In this document: positions 34,033-45,495 of the stretch, in pieces
How the letters are laid out: every line of letters starts with the position of its first letter
How positions within the stretch are numbered: the first letter of the stretch is position 1
NCBI RefSeq assembly: GCF_001540865.1
Contig: NC_033637.1
Coordinates: 4,952,058-5,016,057, forward strand
From: Ananas comosus
Lineage: Eukaryota; Streptophyta; Magnoliopsida; Poales; Bromeliaceae
Reading direction: 5' to 3'
Length of the DNA: 64,000 nucleotides
The notes under the pieces: model-generated
The model's database searches: none
Seen by the model: only the letters and a program-made list of their open reading frames with translations
Told to the model about the DNA's origin: nothing
Translations under genes and position numbers: made by a program

Positions 34033-34944
34033 ATGGAAGAAGAGGAGGCGACATCGGCGTCGCCGAGGAGGGGGAGGAGCAGCAACGCATCGTCGGCGTC
34101 TCCGGAGTTCGAGTTCTGGATGGTCGGCACCAACCCCTCCTCCTTCCCCCCGCCGCAGCTTCTCTCCGCCGACGAGCTCTTCGCCGACGGCGTCCTCCTC
34201 CCCCTCCACCTCCTCCACCCCAACCCCAGCCCCAACCCCAAGGCACCCCAACCCCAACCCCAACCCCAGCCGGACAAGCTCGGCCCCGCCGACATTGCCG
34301 CGCCGCCGAGTTCCGGGTCCAAGCGGTGGAGGGATATCTTCAGAGTGGCGGGCGAGAAGAGGGCCGACGACAAGGAGCGCCGCCGCGACCGCAAAACCAG
34401 CAGCGCCGCCGCCGCCGCCGCCGAGATCGGGATCAACATATGGCCCTTCGCGCGGAGCCGCTCCGCCGGGAACGGCGCCGCCGCCGCCGCGCGCTCCCGC
34501 TCCGCGGCTGCCGCTGCGCCCGCGCCGGGCCGCAAGGCGAGCAGCGCGCCGTGCTCGCGCAGCAACTCGCGCGGCGAGTCGTCGCCGGCCGCGGCGGCGG
34601 GGCCGCCGCGGCGCTGGGCCGCGAGCCCCGGGCGCGCCGGTGGGGTCCACGTCGGCCGGTCGAGCCCGGTCTGGCAAATACGCCGCGCCGGGAAGGGTCC
34701 CGAGCCGCGGGATAAGGTCGCCGCCTGCAGTCGGCGCCCCGGCGCCGGGGCCGGGGCCGGGGCGCGGGTGCTGAGGCTGAACGTGAACACGTGCATCGGG
34801 TACCGAAGCCACGTGAGCTGCCGCGGCGATGCCGGGGATAACAAGAAGAGCGGCGGTGACGGGACTGCGGAGGACGTTAACGGCGGCGGTAACGGTAGCC
34901 TCTTTAACCTACGGAACCTCTTCTCCTCTAAGAAGGTCTACTAA
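34033..34944 (+). CDS. Plant-specific uncharacterised protein with FEFW and SADELF motifs
   Basis: An intronless frame of 303 residues, very GC-rich at third positions, as in many monocot genes. I chose the ATG at 34033, which gives an acidic start MEEEEATSAS. An in-frame ATG 42 bases earlier adds only MLCSSFSYYSTVVV and looks like leader. Motifs in order: EFEFWMVG (25-32), LLSADELFADGVLLPLHLL (43-61), a PQPQPQP run (71-79), KRWRDIFRV (97-105), INIWPFARSRSAG (134-146), APCSRSNSRGES (172-183), GRSSPVWQIRR (208-218), VNTCIGYRSHVSC (251-263) and C-terminal LFNLRNLFSSKKVY. The FEFW plus SADELF start recalls the N-terminal motif of MAKR/BKI1-like regulators and DUF1645 proteins, but the rest differs. 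Basic, Ser/Arg/Ala-rich and probably disordered. Its function is unknown. Confidence 0.85.
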   Translation: MEEEEATSASPRRGRSSNASSASPEFEFWMVGTNPSSFPPPQLLSADELFADGVLLPLHLLHPNPSPNPKAPQPQPQPQPDKLGPADIAAPPSSGSKRWRDIFRVAGEKRADDKERRRDRKTSSAAAAAAEIGINIWPFARSRSAGNGAAAAARSRSAAAAAPAPGRKASSAPCSRSNSRGESSPAAAAGPPRRWAASPGRAGGVHVGRSSPVWQIRRAGKGPEPRDKVAACSRRPGAGAGAGARVLRLNVNTCIGYRSHVSCRGDAGDNKKSGGDGTAEDVNGGGNGSLFNLRNLFSSKKVY

Positions 34945-35096
34945 TTAATCTGATGTGGACTCTTGTTTTTCTTTTTTTCTTTTTTTTTCTTTATTTTTTT
35001 TTTTTCTGGGGTAGGTTTTGGGAGTTTATAAAGTATGGTTACTTGTAAATTATTATAACTGCCCTTCAATGTAATCTACCTTGTCTTTATATTTTT

Positions 35097-35200
35097 GTTA
35101 AACTTTAAATACCTCTTTTGTTATTTCACACTTTTTAACTTTAGTATTATGTGGTTTAATATGTGTCAATCTAGTGCTCTGTAAATTTTTTTTTTTTTTT
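35097..35200. mobile_element. Fragment of the AAACCACA-repeat foldback element
   Basis: One arm end, CTTTAAATACCTCTTTTGTTA, then CTTTAGTATTATGTGGTTTA, matches the ends of the element at 47381. It is followed by a T-run at 35187-35202. No partner arm was found. Confidence 0.4.
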
Positions 35201-35476
35201 TTCGTGAGTTCTTCTATTAATTTTTCGTTAAATCATTGTATATATAAAATTTAGGATATCCTACCTATAGTTTATTAAATATTTATTTTTGTATTTTTAG
35301 TTTTAACTTTTGTAACTGATTTAACAAAAAAAAAATTAATAGATAAAATACTAATAAAAAAAATTACAGAATACAAAGATAATATATTTTATATTATAAA
35401 ATATTAAAATAAAAAAAAATAAAACTATGTGGGTGATATTTGATTTTTTTTTTTTTGGTTAACTCACCACCATTAA

Positions 35477-35942
35477 TGTGTTCTTGGTTAGATGTAATTA
35501 TAAATATAGTTTAGTTAGAGATGCATGCAGTTGAAAATACAGTAGTTATAACTGTATGAATCATGTTTGGTTGGATGTAGTAAAAAGTGCTGTAAGTATA
35601 AATAATTTGTTTGGTTGTATGTAGTTGAGAAATAATTTTTAAAATTTTATTATTTTATATAAATGATGGTGAGATTACCTCCAATGTAAAAAAAGAAAAT
35701 ATTTTTTTATTTAAAAAATATTGAGGAGGTAAGCATATTTTTTATTTAAAGTTACTCACTTCAACTGCTGTAGTTGGAACTGCGGCCAATTTAGACGTAG
35801 TTCGAACTGCTACAGTTGGGCCTTCTCCTGCAGTTCCTACTGCAGCAGTTGGAGTTAAATATATCAAACTAAATACTAAATTTGCATGTACATACAGGTA
35901 CAACTGCAGTGCAGTTGCAACTACATTTAACCAAATCGCCCC
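35477..35942. mobile_element. Tourist-like MITE with TAA target duplication
   Basis: The left end TGTGTTCTTGGTTAGATGTA faces the complement GGGGCGATTTGGTTAAATGT. The flanks are TAA on both sides (35474-35476 and 35943-35945), as for PIF/Harbinger elements. The interior has ACTGCTGTAGTTGGAACTGC and inverted TGCAGTTG-type words. Confidence 0.6.
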
Positions 35943-36056
35943 TAATGGATTAAGTAGGTGTGTAATGTGTTGCAAGTTTTCATTAATGTTCCTTTGCGAG
36001 AACCCATTATTATGCAGCCTCTTTTCTTGGCAGTTGTTATAAGTCAAAATCATTCC

Positions 36057-37069
36057 TAAAGGTGTCCATGGATCGGGTCGGATTTGGATAGTTGATATAC
36101 TGTATCCGTACTCTAAAAAAGAATAGTTAGAAAAAAAAAAAAACTATACCCTACCTATTTAATTTCGGGTCGGGCTCGAATCTCGATATTTAAGTTACTA
36201 ATATATACATCGAGTCTATTTGAGCAGGTCTGGATAATGACTATTCATATACTATCTGTTAAAGACCGGATATGGATTGGATCCAAATCGGGTACGGGTA
36301 TCCGTATACATATACATATATATATTTATAGACTTTATTAAATTGACCGGACAAGACTTGTTTCGGCCATTATATTGACCAATTAAAAATCTAAAATTCA
36401 AAATAATTTCATATGTAAATACACAAAAATAAAAAAATTATGATATCATATTATAGATAAAGAGAATATAAGTTGTAATAATTACTAATATTATAGAGGA
36501 ATCAGAAAACTAGGTTGTCGACTATGATTGGATAAGGGATTTTGAAAAAACTCACTCATGCCACGCCTGTAGAAAATTAATATCGTTGATGATGACAATG
36601 ATGAAAATATTGTTTCATAAAAAACTCTTAGGCAGAAATAAAACAAAAAAATAAAAAGTAAAAAACAAAGAGTAAAAAAATAGAGAAAAGAAAAGAGTAA
36701 AAGAGCGGTTAGGATTTCAGTGTTTCACTAGGATAAAAATATTTAGAATCTCTAAGTCCTATTAAAATTGATCTCTCAACTTCAAAAGTTCAAATCTTTT
36801 TTATTTACTATCGAATATTTCATCGGGTCGAATTCGGGTCCAGTTCTGGATTTGAAAATTATTTCGGACCTTATTCATTTAAAAGTTGGGTTCGGGTCGG
36901 ATCCAAATCGGATATGGGTGTAACATATCCGGACCCATACCCGAAACTTTAATGGGTAATTTTTTTATCTGTATACTATTCATTTTTTATCGGGTCTAGT
37001 TCGGGTCCGGATAGGGTTCGGATAGGGTCCGAATCGGTTATGGTATATCGGATATTTTGGACAGCTTTA
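36057..37069. mobile_element. Non-autonomous hAT element with 8-bp target duplication
   Basis: The left end TAAAGGTGTCCATGGATCGG pairs with the complement of the right end, TAAAGCTGTCCAAAATATCC. The flanks carry the perfect 8-bp duplication ATCATTCC (36049-36056 and 37070-37077), which is diagnostic of hAT insertion. It is about 1.0 kb, with GGGTCGG/TCCGGA-rich subterminal regions and an AT-rich middle. No transposase frame. Confidence 0.85.
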
Positions 37070-37336
37070 ATCATTCCAAAGCATTGGAATATGCAACTTT
37101 TTTGTTTTTTCGTTTTTTCAGGAAGAATTTGCGAACTCTTTGTTTGGTAAAATATAATCGCTCTCAAAGTATTTTAATTTAATTTGTACATAGTATTGGA
37201 TTTAAAAAATATATGTAATGAGTGCATAAATTTTGAATGGTGCTGGGATGATTTTAAAAATACTATTATTAACTTACTTTGAACCTTAAAGTACTTGAAT
37301 GGTTTAGAAGGATTCTATTTTAAAGACTAGTTTAAG

Positions 37337-37366
<30 letters not shown>

Positions 37367-37371
<5 letters not shown>

Positions 37372-37520
37372 TAGGGCTACTATACTCTTATGAGTATAGA
37401 GCCCATTGTACTCTTCGACCATTAGATGAAAGGATGTGCGGTTAGGATGATAGTGGTCCCCGGTTAGTTTAATAGTGGTCCCCTAGGGTTGAGTGGGCGG
37501 TTGGTTGAATAGTATGTTTT
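37367..37520. mobile_element. (TA)n-associated foldback element, type D, partial
   Basis: It starts GGCTAGGGCTACTATACTCT right after a (TA)n tract (37341-37366). The type-D signature CCTAGGGTTGAGTGGGCGG, then TTGAATAGTATG, is present. It then changes abruptly into the next element. Confidence 0.55.
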
Positions 37521-38031
37521 CGAAAGTATAGAGGACTCGGTGCTTATAAGTTGTTTTCGATAATGGGACATTCGATTCGGTGATCGGTTTCGTTAAACTT
37601 GATCTACGCTATTGGAACTATTTAGAAACCAAATTTTATAATTTTTTGAATTCGTTTGTCTAGTAAACGAGTAGCCTCAAAATGAGCGGCTGAAAATAAA
37701 AATTTCATAAAAAATAGTGATAAAAGACTCAAATTTCAAATCAAAAGTATTGATCTTGCTATTGATATTAAGTAGAATTTTCTATTAAATTTTTATATAA
37801 TTTGGATACTTCTACACTGTTGAACTTAAAAACATGCCACATCGGCCGTTAAAATAGTCATTTTTGAGACTTTTTGATCGCTTGGTAAATGATGTCAAAA
37901 AATTATAAAATTTAGTTTCTAGATAGTTCCAATAGGGTAGATTATACTTAACGGAGCCGATCGCCGAATCGGATGTTCTATTATCGAAAACAACTTTCAA
38001 GTACGGTACTTTCGAAAGTATAGAAGACGTA

Positions 38032-38037
<6 letters not shown>
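37521..38037. mobile_element. (TA)n-associated foldback element, type A/C-like
   Basis: It starts TTTTCGAAAGTATAGAGGAC. TAAGTTGTTTTCGATAATGGG follows, then the core GTTAAACTTGATCTACGC and the inverted arm TTAACGGAGCCGATCGCCG. The right end GTACTTTCGAAAGTATAG enters a 70-bp TA tract. Its stem word (TTTCGAAAGTATAG) differs from the other families. Confidence 0.65.

Positions 38038-38108
<71 letters not shown>
38036..38108. repeat. (AT)n microsatellite, about 73 bp
   Basis: An uninterrupted AT dinucleotide tract next to a foldback element. Among the longest in the window. Confidence 0.95.
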
Positions 38109-38111
<3 letters not shown>

Positions 38112-38751
38112 AAAGAGTTGTGTGGGCTTATTCTTCGGGGCGTAAAATAAATTGAAAAATTATTTTTGGTATGAAAAATATTTTTTCGTTTATTTGGTTT
38201 GATGTAATTTTTTTTTCTAAAATATTTTTAGGAATTTTAGAAAAAAAATAAGTTTTTACTTTTTATTGTTTTTGGAAAAAATATAAAAATTCAAACAGCG
38301 TAGTTTTTTTTTTTTCATTCATTTTTTCACAAATCAAACAAATATAATTTTTTTTTCAACCAAATAAATATTGATGAAATTTTTTTTTTTACAAATCAGA
38401 CGTGATAAAATGTAAATTTTTTTTTCCATCAAAATTTTTTTATCAAATAATTAATTTTTATGGATTTATAAACCAAACATACTCTTAGCAATGTTTTGTG
38501 GCACACATCATTTCTGGTGTGCAGTTTTAATTTGCTTGAAAAGTTATATATTTTGTACATGAGAAGTGTGATAAGATGATTACATATGAAATATCATACT
38601 CGACTTTTAATTTATTTTTAAAAAATAAGATAAATAATTTTGTAGGTAAAATAAGTCATTCAATAAAATATGGATATTAAAATCTATTGGGGAATAAAAT
38701 CAAGCTCTTTTTTCTAATCATACAAGAAAACTTTTGTACGGGATAAGTTAA
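38109..38751. other. AT-rich spacer, possible degenerate MITE
   Basis: T-rich sequence between TTCGGGGCGTAAAATAAATT and AAACCAAACATACTC may be a degenerate MITE. No gene. Confidence 0.3.
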
Positions 38752-38935
38752 ATTATTCTTATAGAACTTATTTAGACGTCACCAGGTCCTAACTTCGAAT
38801 CCTAATTAATTTATATTTTCAGTTAAATTTATTTTTAAAAGAAATAAAATGAAGCAGATAGTATAGCTAAATTTATTTTTAAAAGAAATAAAATAAAGTG
38901 GATAGCATGCTATATTTTTCTCTTAAAACTAAAAA
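38752..38935. mobile_element. SINE-like tRNA-derived repeat, copy 1
   Basis: It contains ACTTCGAATCC, close to the RNA polymerase III B box, then TTAAATTTATTTTTAAAAGA, then AAATGAAGCAGATAG, and ends GCTATATTTTTCTCTTAAAAC. The second half is partly duplicated (GAAATAAAATGAAGC / GAAATAAAATAAAGT). Relatives are at 48650 and 60800. Confidence 0.45.
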
Positions 38936-39213
38936 AAATTATTCAGATGCTTAAACAGTGATTTAAGCTTTAGTCTATATATTCGTTCGATTTATTCAAA
39001 AAGTGTATAGTATTTGAAAAATAAAAAGTATGATAAAAAACGAGAATAGATATCGTGTTTGATTTTAAAGTTATTTTCTCGAGATAATATTAATTACCTC
39101 ATAGATATAAATTAGCTCCAAATGTTATATTATATATATATATTTCTTAAACTCAACAGATTATTCTATGCTAATTAGCCTGTTTTAGCTTAAAGATACA
39201 AAGAATGGACAAA

Positions 39214-39726
39214 CACTACAACAAAAACGGTCTATAGCGACACTTTTAAATATAGGTATATGTCAAAAAAGTGCTGCTAGCTAAAATTACCGACACTTTT
39301 AAAAAATATTGCTATATGTGGGATCGCTAGGTATATAGTGACAGTTAAAGAGTGTCGCTATAACCTAAAAGAGTGCTACTAATTTACCAACACTTATTTA
39401 AGCATTTAGCAACCGCCGAAACCCTATCTCGTTGGCTGCGGTGGCGGAGGAGGACGACAGGAAAGGCTCTTCGTCTAGAATTTCAGTGGATTGAGTGAAG
39501 AGTGAAGAAAAGATGGTAATTGATTTTTTTTTTTTTTTCTTTTCTGTTTGTAATTGGGCCAAATGGACTGGGTGTGGTGGGTTGAGTAGAGTAATCTTTT
39601 ATTTTTGGTTGGATTGAGCTTTATATTTAGGCATTAGTAGATATTTTTTTAAGTTTTAGGATAAATGTGACACTTACTCAAAAGTGTCTTAAACATGTGT
39701 CGGTATAACCAAATTCTGTTGTAGTG
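39214..39726 (+). mobile_element. CACTA-type MITE, copy 1
   Basis: It starts CACTACAACAAAAACGGTC and ends TTCTGTTGTAGTG. The flanks are AAA on both sides, the 3-bp duplication expected for CACTA elements. Subterminal CGACACTTTTAAA / GTGTCG words occur repeatedly in both directions. The middle holds a GC-rich GCGGTGGCGGAGGAGGACG stretch. Confidence 0.82.
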
Positions 39727-40112
39727 AAAAAGCCTCTTATTGGAGTACATTATTAGTTTTAATCTCCACTACCCTTTTTCCCCTCAGCCAGAGTAATTTA
39801 TTAATCCTCTAATTGGAACATTACTCAATAGCACATAAATTTATGATTAACACGGCCAAGTATTTAATTTCTTAATTTGAAAAGATATGATTTGTCCAAA
39901 AATTTCTATGCGTCGAAAACGAAAACAATATAATTTTGAGATTCAAAATCAGAAATTTTACTTTAAAACTTCTATTTCTGCTGCGGCGGAGAGAATATAT
40001 TTAGGAGAAAAATACGATCGGAAGTAATTACAATGTACTTACTTTCTAATAATAATAGTAACAAAGTGATGTTGTAGGACTATCATGTATAATAATACTA
40101 ATAATAATGGTA

Positions 40113-40622
40113 TACTACAACAGAATTAGGTTATAGAGACATATATTTGGGACACTTTTGAGTAAGTGTCCTATTTATATTAAAACTTAAAAACACATCT
40201 ACTAATGCCTAAATATAAAGCCCAATCCAACCAAAAATAAAAGATTACTCTACTCAACCCACCACACCCAGTTCATTTGGCCCGATTATAAACAGAAAAA
40301 AAAAAAGAAAAATCAATTACCATCTTTTCTTCTCTCTTCACTCAATCCACTGAAATTTTAGACGAAGAGCCTTTACTGTCGTCCTCCTCCGCCACCGCAG
40401 CCAAGGTGATAGAGTTTCGGTGGTTGCTAAATGCTTAAATAAGTGTTGGTAAATTAGCAGCACTCTTTTAGGTTATAGCGACACTCTTTAACTGTCACTA
40501 TATACCTAGCGACCCCACATATACCAACACTTTTTAAAAGTGTCGGTAATTTTAGCTAGCAGCACTTTTTTGACATATACCTACATTTAAAAGTGTCGGT
40601 ATAGACTGTTTTTGTTGTAGTG
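40113..40622 (-). mobile_element. CACTA-type MITE, copy 2, opposite orientation
   Basis: It is the reverse-oriented copy of 39214-39726 over its whole length. It starts TACTACAACAGAATT and ends GTTTTTGTTGTAGTG. The flanks are GTA on both sides (40110-40112 and 40623-40625). Different target duplications show two separate insertions. Confidence 0.85.
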
Positions 40623-41939
40623 GTAACATGTAAGAATAAGCATCTACAAAATCCAAAAGTGCCAGCGATTCAACAAGAAGCAAGAAACTTATGCCCAAAC
40701 CCAGAGATTTTTTTAAAAAAAATAATACACAAACCCCTATTAAACATATAGTACCCTTCTCTAATAAAATTTGATTTTATTTGCTCCATAGTAGTACTAA
40801 TTAATAATACTTTTATCCAACCAAGCTTTGGAGATTTGAATTGTTTGCATTGGGCTTGGAAAATAAGAGAGGAACACAATGATAATGCTTCCCCCTTTGC
40901 CTAGGGAGTAGGGTGTGTTGAACATGATATGATCTTAGTATCGAATTTTGCATTTTTGAGGGCCATTATTTTGTTGTGTTCAAAAGTGACCCTCATTAAT
41001 GTGGCTCGTCATTTATGACCAAAAAACCTGCTGTTTTGAGTAGGAAATTAATAGCAACCTTGTGTTTGGTTTATTGTATTGGAATTATTATTAATTGAAA
41101 CCTTATTATGTTTGGTTTTTCGGAAAATCGTGAAAAATTATTATGTAGAAACTTTTTTTTTTCGTGATTTTATTTCTTGGATAAAAGATTGAAATATAAA
41201 GTATGAATTCTTTTTTCAATAAATTATATTTTTTAGAAATCAAACTGATAAAAAATATTTTTTTAGTTAGAAATTATTTTTCTGAATATTTTTTGAAAAA
41301 ACAAACAACCCTTTAAAGATTTACACAAATTATAGAACGATAAAATTGCTGGTAAAAAATCTAACTACTTTACATCAGATTTGATTCCAATCCATTTCTG
41401 AAAATTGCCTTAACATTATACAAATTTGTGAACAAAAATACCTTATTGTTGTTTGTTTGTCTTTTTTTAACATTTGTTTATAAAATATTATGTTTCTTTT
41501 GTATTATATCAATTATTCAATAAAAATTCTCCATGTTAACATATCAGTAAAATATCAAAAAAAATTTATTTACGGACATAACATTACTTATTGTGAAATA
41601 CCTTCTCGAGAGTACCAGTACGTAACTTATTTAAGACTTGTATGTACCCTGAAATTCTCTGGTAATATAATTTCATTAATAAAAGATCAAAACTATTCAC
41701 TATATAGCCATTGAATATATTTATATAAATAACAGTAAATATCAAAAACATCATTTTTTTGATATCTTAAATGACCGTATCACATTATTTAACATTGATA
41801 TTTTAGCCTATATGTACATGTGCGTATGTGGTAGTATTCAAATATTATAAATTATTTCAGTAATATTAATTATGCTATTATTTCCACGTGAAATTACTAT
41901 ATATTTGTGGTATATGCAATGGAAGCGTTACATTGATCA
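40623..41939. other. AT-rich spacer
   Basis: No gene. A MITE-like stretch between TTGTGTTTGGTTTATTG (about 41061) and AAACAAACAACCC (about 41299) has opposed ends but no clear duplication. Confidence 0.35.
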
Positions 41940-42007
41940 TCGTCAACAACAAATTAAACAACAACATAAACAACAACAACATAAACAACAACAACAACAA
42001 CAACAGT
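41940..42007. repeat. (CAA)n microsatellite
   Basis: Repeated CAACAACATAAA and CAA units. Confidence 0.85.
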
Positions 42008-42111
42008 GACATTTACGGCCACAAAGTATAAGCCATAGATAAGGATAAGGTCACAACCCAATCATGTTGTTTTGCTTCACCACTGCATCTACGTACCTTT
42101 CCATGTGCAAC

Positions 42112-42696
42112 TAGGGATGTAAACGAGCCGAACACTAGCGAGCTGGGGTCAGCTCGTGTTCGGCTTGTTTAATAAACGAGCCGAACACGACTCTCGTTAA
42201 AGTTATCGAGCCAAAAATCATCTCGGTTCGGCTCGTTTATTAAACGAGCGAACACGAGCTGACTCACGAGCTGGCCAACGAACAATAAGTTAAAAAGATT
42301 AGATTGAATATATAAATAAAAAATAAATTTATAAAATCTTATTCATTAGACTGATATCAGTTTGAAATTTTACATATATTGATTTTTTATAATGGGGCTC
42401 GTCTTTATATTTTTATTTGTAACAATTAAATAATAAAAATATAATATTATATTATAATTATTTAATATATATAAATATAAATTAAATAAATATATAAATA
42501 TAAAATATATGTATTCGAGCTGTTATCGAGCCGAACATGACGAGCTGACCTCAGCTCGTGTTCGGCTCATTTAATAAACGAGCCGAAAAAATTCGCTCGT
42601 GTTCGACTCGTTTACTAAACGAGCGAGTCGATCTCGAACTCATTTCGAGCCGAACACGAGCTGGCTTGCGAACAGCAAGCTGGATTGCCACCCCTA
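42112..42696. mobile_element. Non-autonomous hAT element with 8-bp target duplication
   Basis: The left end TAGGGATGTAAACGAGCCG pairs with the complement of the right end, TAGGGGTGGCAATCCAGC. The flanks are the perfect 8-bp duplication TGTGCAAC (42104-42111 and 42697-42704). The subterminal regions carry many GAGCCGAACACGAGCT words in both orientations, and the middle is AT-rich. No coding frame. Confidence 0.9.
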
Positions 42697-43101
42697 TGTG
42701 CAACGCGCACATACGTTTACTTCATGAGGTTTAATCATTTTCAATAGCTTATATTAAACATTTTATATACATCATATTTTATAATTTATTTATTTTCAGA
42801 ATCAGGAGCTCGCGCGACCCTCCACATACACCCCTTTTACTTGCTATTAATTGCTTGTTATTGAGAATCGAATATGGTAATATATTGTATTAGGCTTGGT
42901 TTGGTTGAGTTGGATTTTGTTTAATATTAATCCAAACTAACTCAAATTAACAATTAACTCAAATTGAGGTTTTAACCTAACCAAGGTTCCAAATTTTCAT
43001 AACCCAACATTACCAGTTAATTACTAGAGTATTATTTAACACATTACTATTTATAAAGTGATATAAAGAGAATGACAATATAAAAATTCAATCTCCCACT
43101 A

Positions 43102-43137
<36 letters not shown>

Positions 43138-44157
43138 CTAATAAGCACAATTAAAATTTTTAAATTAAAACTATCACTTTGGATCTCAATATGGTTCTTT
43201 TGCTTTTTTGCTATACATGGAGTTTCAAAATTTTCTAATTATCAAATACTTTGTAATAATAATTACCACACGAAGAGAAAGCAAAGCAGGAGAAAAAAGA
43301 AATATTTTTATGAATATATTACTACCATTACTACATTGATCTTATTGACAAAGCATATTCATCGAATGATTAATACAAATTCAACAAATCTAGTATGTAA
43401 ATAAGAATTTGAATTTCAACTCCAACAAAGTCAATCCCCTCATTTAAAAATCATTGAATTAAGGTCTCGAAATGGAACACTTTTTGCCATAAAATAAAGA
43501 AAATATTCCCCTCTTATAATTCGAAAACGTAGCTAAAGAGAAGAATATATGTAAACAAAAAAAAAAATCTAATTATAAAATTGTCATATTGTCACAAAGT
43601 CAAACTAAGAGTGCAATTCAACCATCCATGAGCAAATAGTCAAGAGAAAAATAATCTACTATATATATATATATATATAGTAGTGGGGATGATCATATAT
43701 TAATATTATTTCTCAAAAAAAATTATATATTAATATTTATTGCTATTTTTTCTGGTAAAATATATGGAGACATCTTCAATTATTGGTCATCTTGAAATGA
43801 CCATAGAATTAATTTATTCAATTATTCTAGTTATTATAAATAAAAAATCATCAAATAAGTTTTAATTATTAATTATTAATTATTTTAATTTAAATTTGCC
43901 ACCTTATGGAAATTCCCAACATCGATTTGGGTGCATATTTTGTTTTTGTTTTTTTGGGAATGGCGTGATATTTAGAGACACGTGTGAATGGTTGAAATTA
44001 AGAAATTAACTGGTTTAGTAATAAAATAAAATAATAAAGCAAAAAAGCTTGGGCTCAAGTGCATTCAATATGGTGTCCTCATATTTCAAAAGTTGAGATT
44101 CCAATGCCTGTTTTCGCGTTGCTAATTAGTACTTGCATGACTATATCGAGAGGTTCG

Positions 44158-44158
<1 letters not shown>
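42697..44158. other. AT-rich spacer with long T-run
   Basis: A poly-T tract lies at 43107-43138. No gene or complete transposon was recognised. Confidence 0.4.
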
Positions 44159-44191
<33 letters not shown>

Positions 44192-44195
<4 letters not shown>

Positions 44196-44729
44196 CGTCT
44201 GGTATGCTTGTGGAAGCACGGAACGCTCCGTGCTTTCAAATTGTTTTCAATGTTCGAACTTTCGAATCGACGATCGGCTCCATTAGACTTGATCTAGAGT
44301 ATTTGAAATATCTAGAAAATAAATTTTGTGATTTTTCGATACCATTTGCCTAGTGATCGAAGTGGCTCAAAATCAACGGCTGAAAATAAAAATCTTACAA
44401 AATATGATGATATGACATTAAAATTTTAGATCAAAGTTATTGATCTTGTTTTATATGGTATAAAGAATTTTCTATCAAAATTTTACGTGATTTGAATGTT
44501 TCTACACCGTTAAACTTGCAAACGGCTCACCACGGCCATTAAAATTATTAATTTTGAGCCCCTTCGATCACTAGGCAAATGATATTGAAAAATTATAAAA
44601 TTTATTTTCTAGATAGTTCAAATACTCTAGATCAACTCTAACGAAGCCGATCGTCGATTTCGAAAGTCGAACATCGAAAACAACTTGGAAGGACGAGACT
44701 CCGTACTTCCAGAGCATACCGGCCCACTA
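44192..44729. mobile_element. (TA)n-associated foldback element, type B, copy 1
   Basis: It starts AGTGCGTCTGGTATGCTTG. The terminal hairpin is AAGCACGGA with TCCGTGCTT (9 bp perfect), followed by TTGTTTTCAATG. The arm continues TCGACGATCGGCTCCATTAG. The core has GTTAAACTTGCAAACGGC and TTGATCTTGTTTTATATG. The right end AGAGCATACCGGCCCACT enters (TA)n. The left flank is a 33-bp (TA)n tract. Confidence 0.82.
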
Positions 44730-44756
44730 TATATATATAATATTATATATATATAT

Positions 44757-45255
44757 AAGGCCATGGCTACTATACTATTATGAGTATTGGATCTCTGTAC
44801 TCGTAAGTTATTTTCAATGATGGAGCTTCCGACAAGTTTGGACGATTACTCGTTAAATATGATCTAGAGTATTTGAAACTTCTAGAAAACAAATTTCGTA
44901 AATTTTCGAAATCATAATAAAGTCCATCAAGTGGGCATAAAATGAACAGTCAAAATCGAACGATGTCCTAAAAAAGGATGATTGGATCCTTTAATTCAAG
45001 ATCGGAGTTATTGATCTTTATCTATGTAGTGAATAGAATTTTCTATCAAAAATTCAACAAATCCGGATTCTTTTACACCGTTAAACTAGCAAGTATCCCA
45101 TACCGGCCATTAAAAATTGTCAAATTTGTGACCTCTTGATCGTAAGGTAAATGATGTCGAAAAATTATAAAATTTGATTTTTAGATGTTTTAAATGCTGT
45201 AAATAACGTTTAACGGTGGCGATCGTACTCATAATAGTATAGTAGCCGGACCCTA
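44757..45255. mobile_element. (TA)n-associated foldback element, type C, copy 1
   Basis: It starts AGGCCATGGCTACTATACT and ends ATAATAGTATAGTAGCCGG. The arm shows AAGTTATTTTCAATGATGG, then CTCGTTAAATATGATCTAG. The core ACACCGTTAAACTAGCAAG is shared with types A and B. It is flanked by TA tracts on both sides. Confidence 0.78.
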
Positions 45256-45274
45256 TATATATATATATATATAT

Positions 45275-45485
45275 AGAGTTGAGCTAGAATACTTTTAAAA
45301 GTATCACCCCATTGGTGCTTTTAAGTTTCTAGCCCTTGAATATACTCCTTGATTACTAATAGCTATTGGATCAAACACTATTCCACCTACCACCATCATC
45401 ACAACCTTACATTCTTCCATTCAAAGGTTAAAAACTCAAAAGCACCACCTCATTGGTGCTTTTGAGAGTATTCTAGCTCAACTCT
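45275..45485. mobile_element. (TA)n-associated foldback element, type E, copy 1
   Basis: A short element starting AGAGTTGAGCTAGAATACTT and ending AGTATTCTAGCTCAACTCT. The terminal stem words are AAAAGTATCACC and GGTGCTTTTAAG. The middle has CATCATCACAACCTTAC. The outer ends equal those of type A although the interior is different. Confidence 0.78.
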
Positions 45486-45495
45486 ATATATATGT

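Noticed and set aside
34215..34270. CCCCAA-rich run considered as an interstitial telomere repeat
   Set aside because: It lies in frame in the gene at 34033 and encodes the PNP/PQPQ run. The unit is not the plant telomere unit.
33814..34812. Long minus-strand frame of 332 codons opposite the gene at 34033
   Set aside because: It is a by-product of the very GC-rich third positions of the + strand gene. It is Arg/Gly/Ala-rich without motifs, while the + strand frame has an ordered set of motifs.
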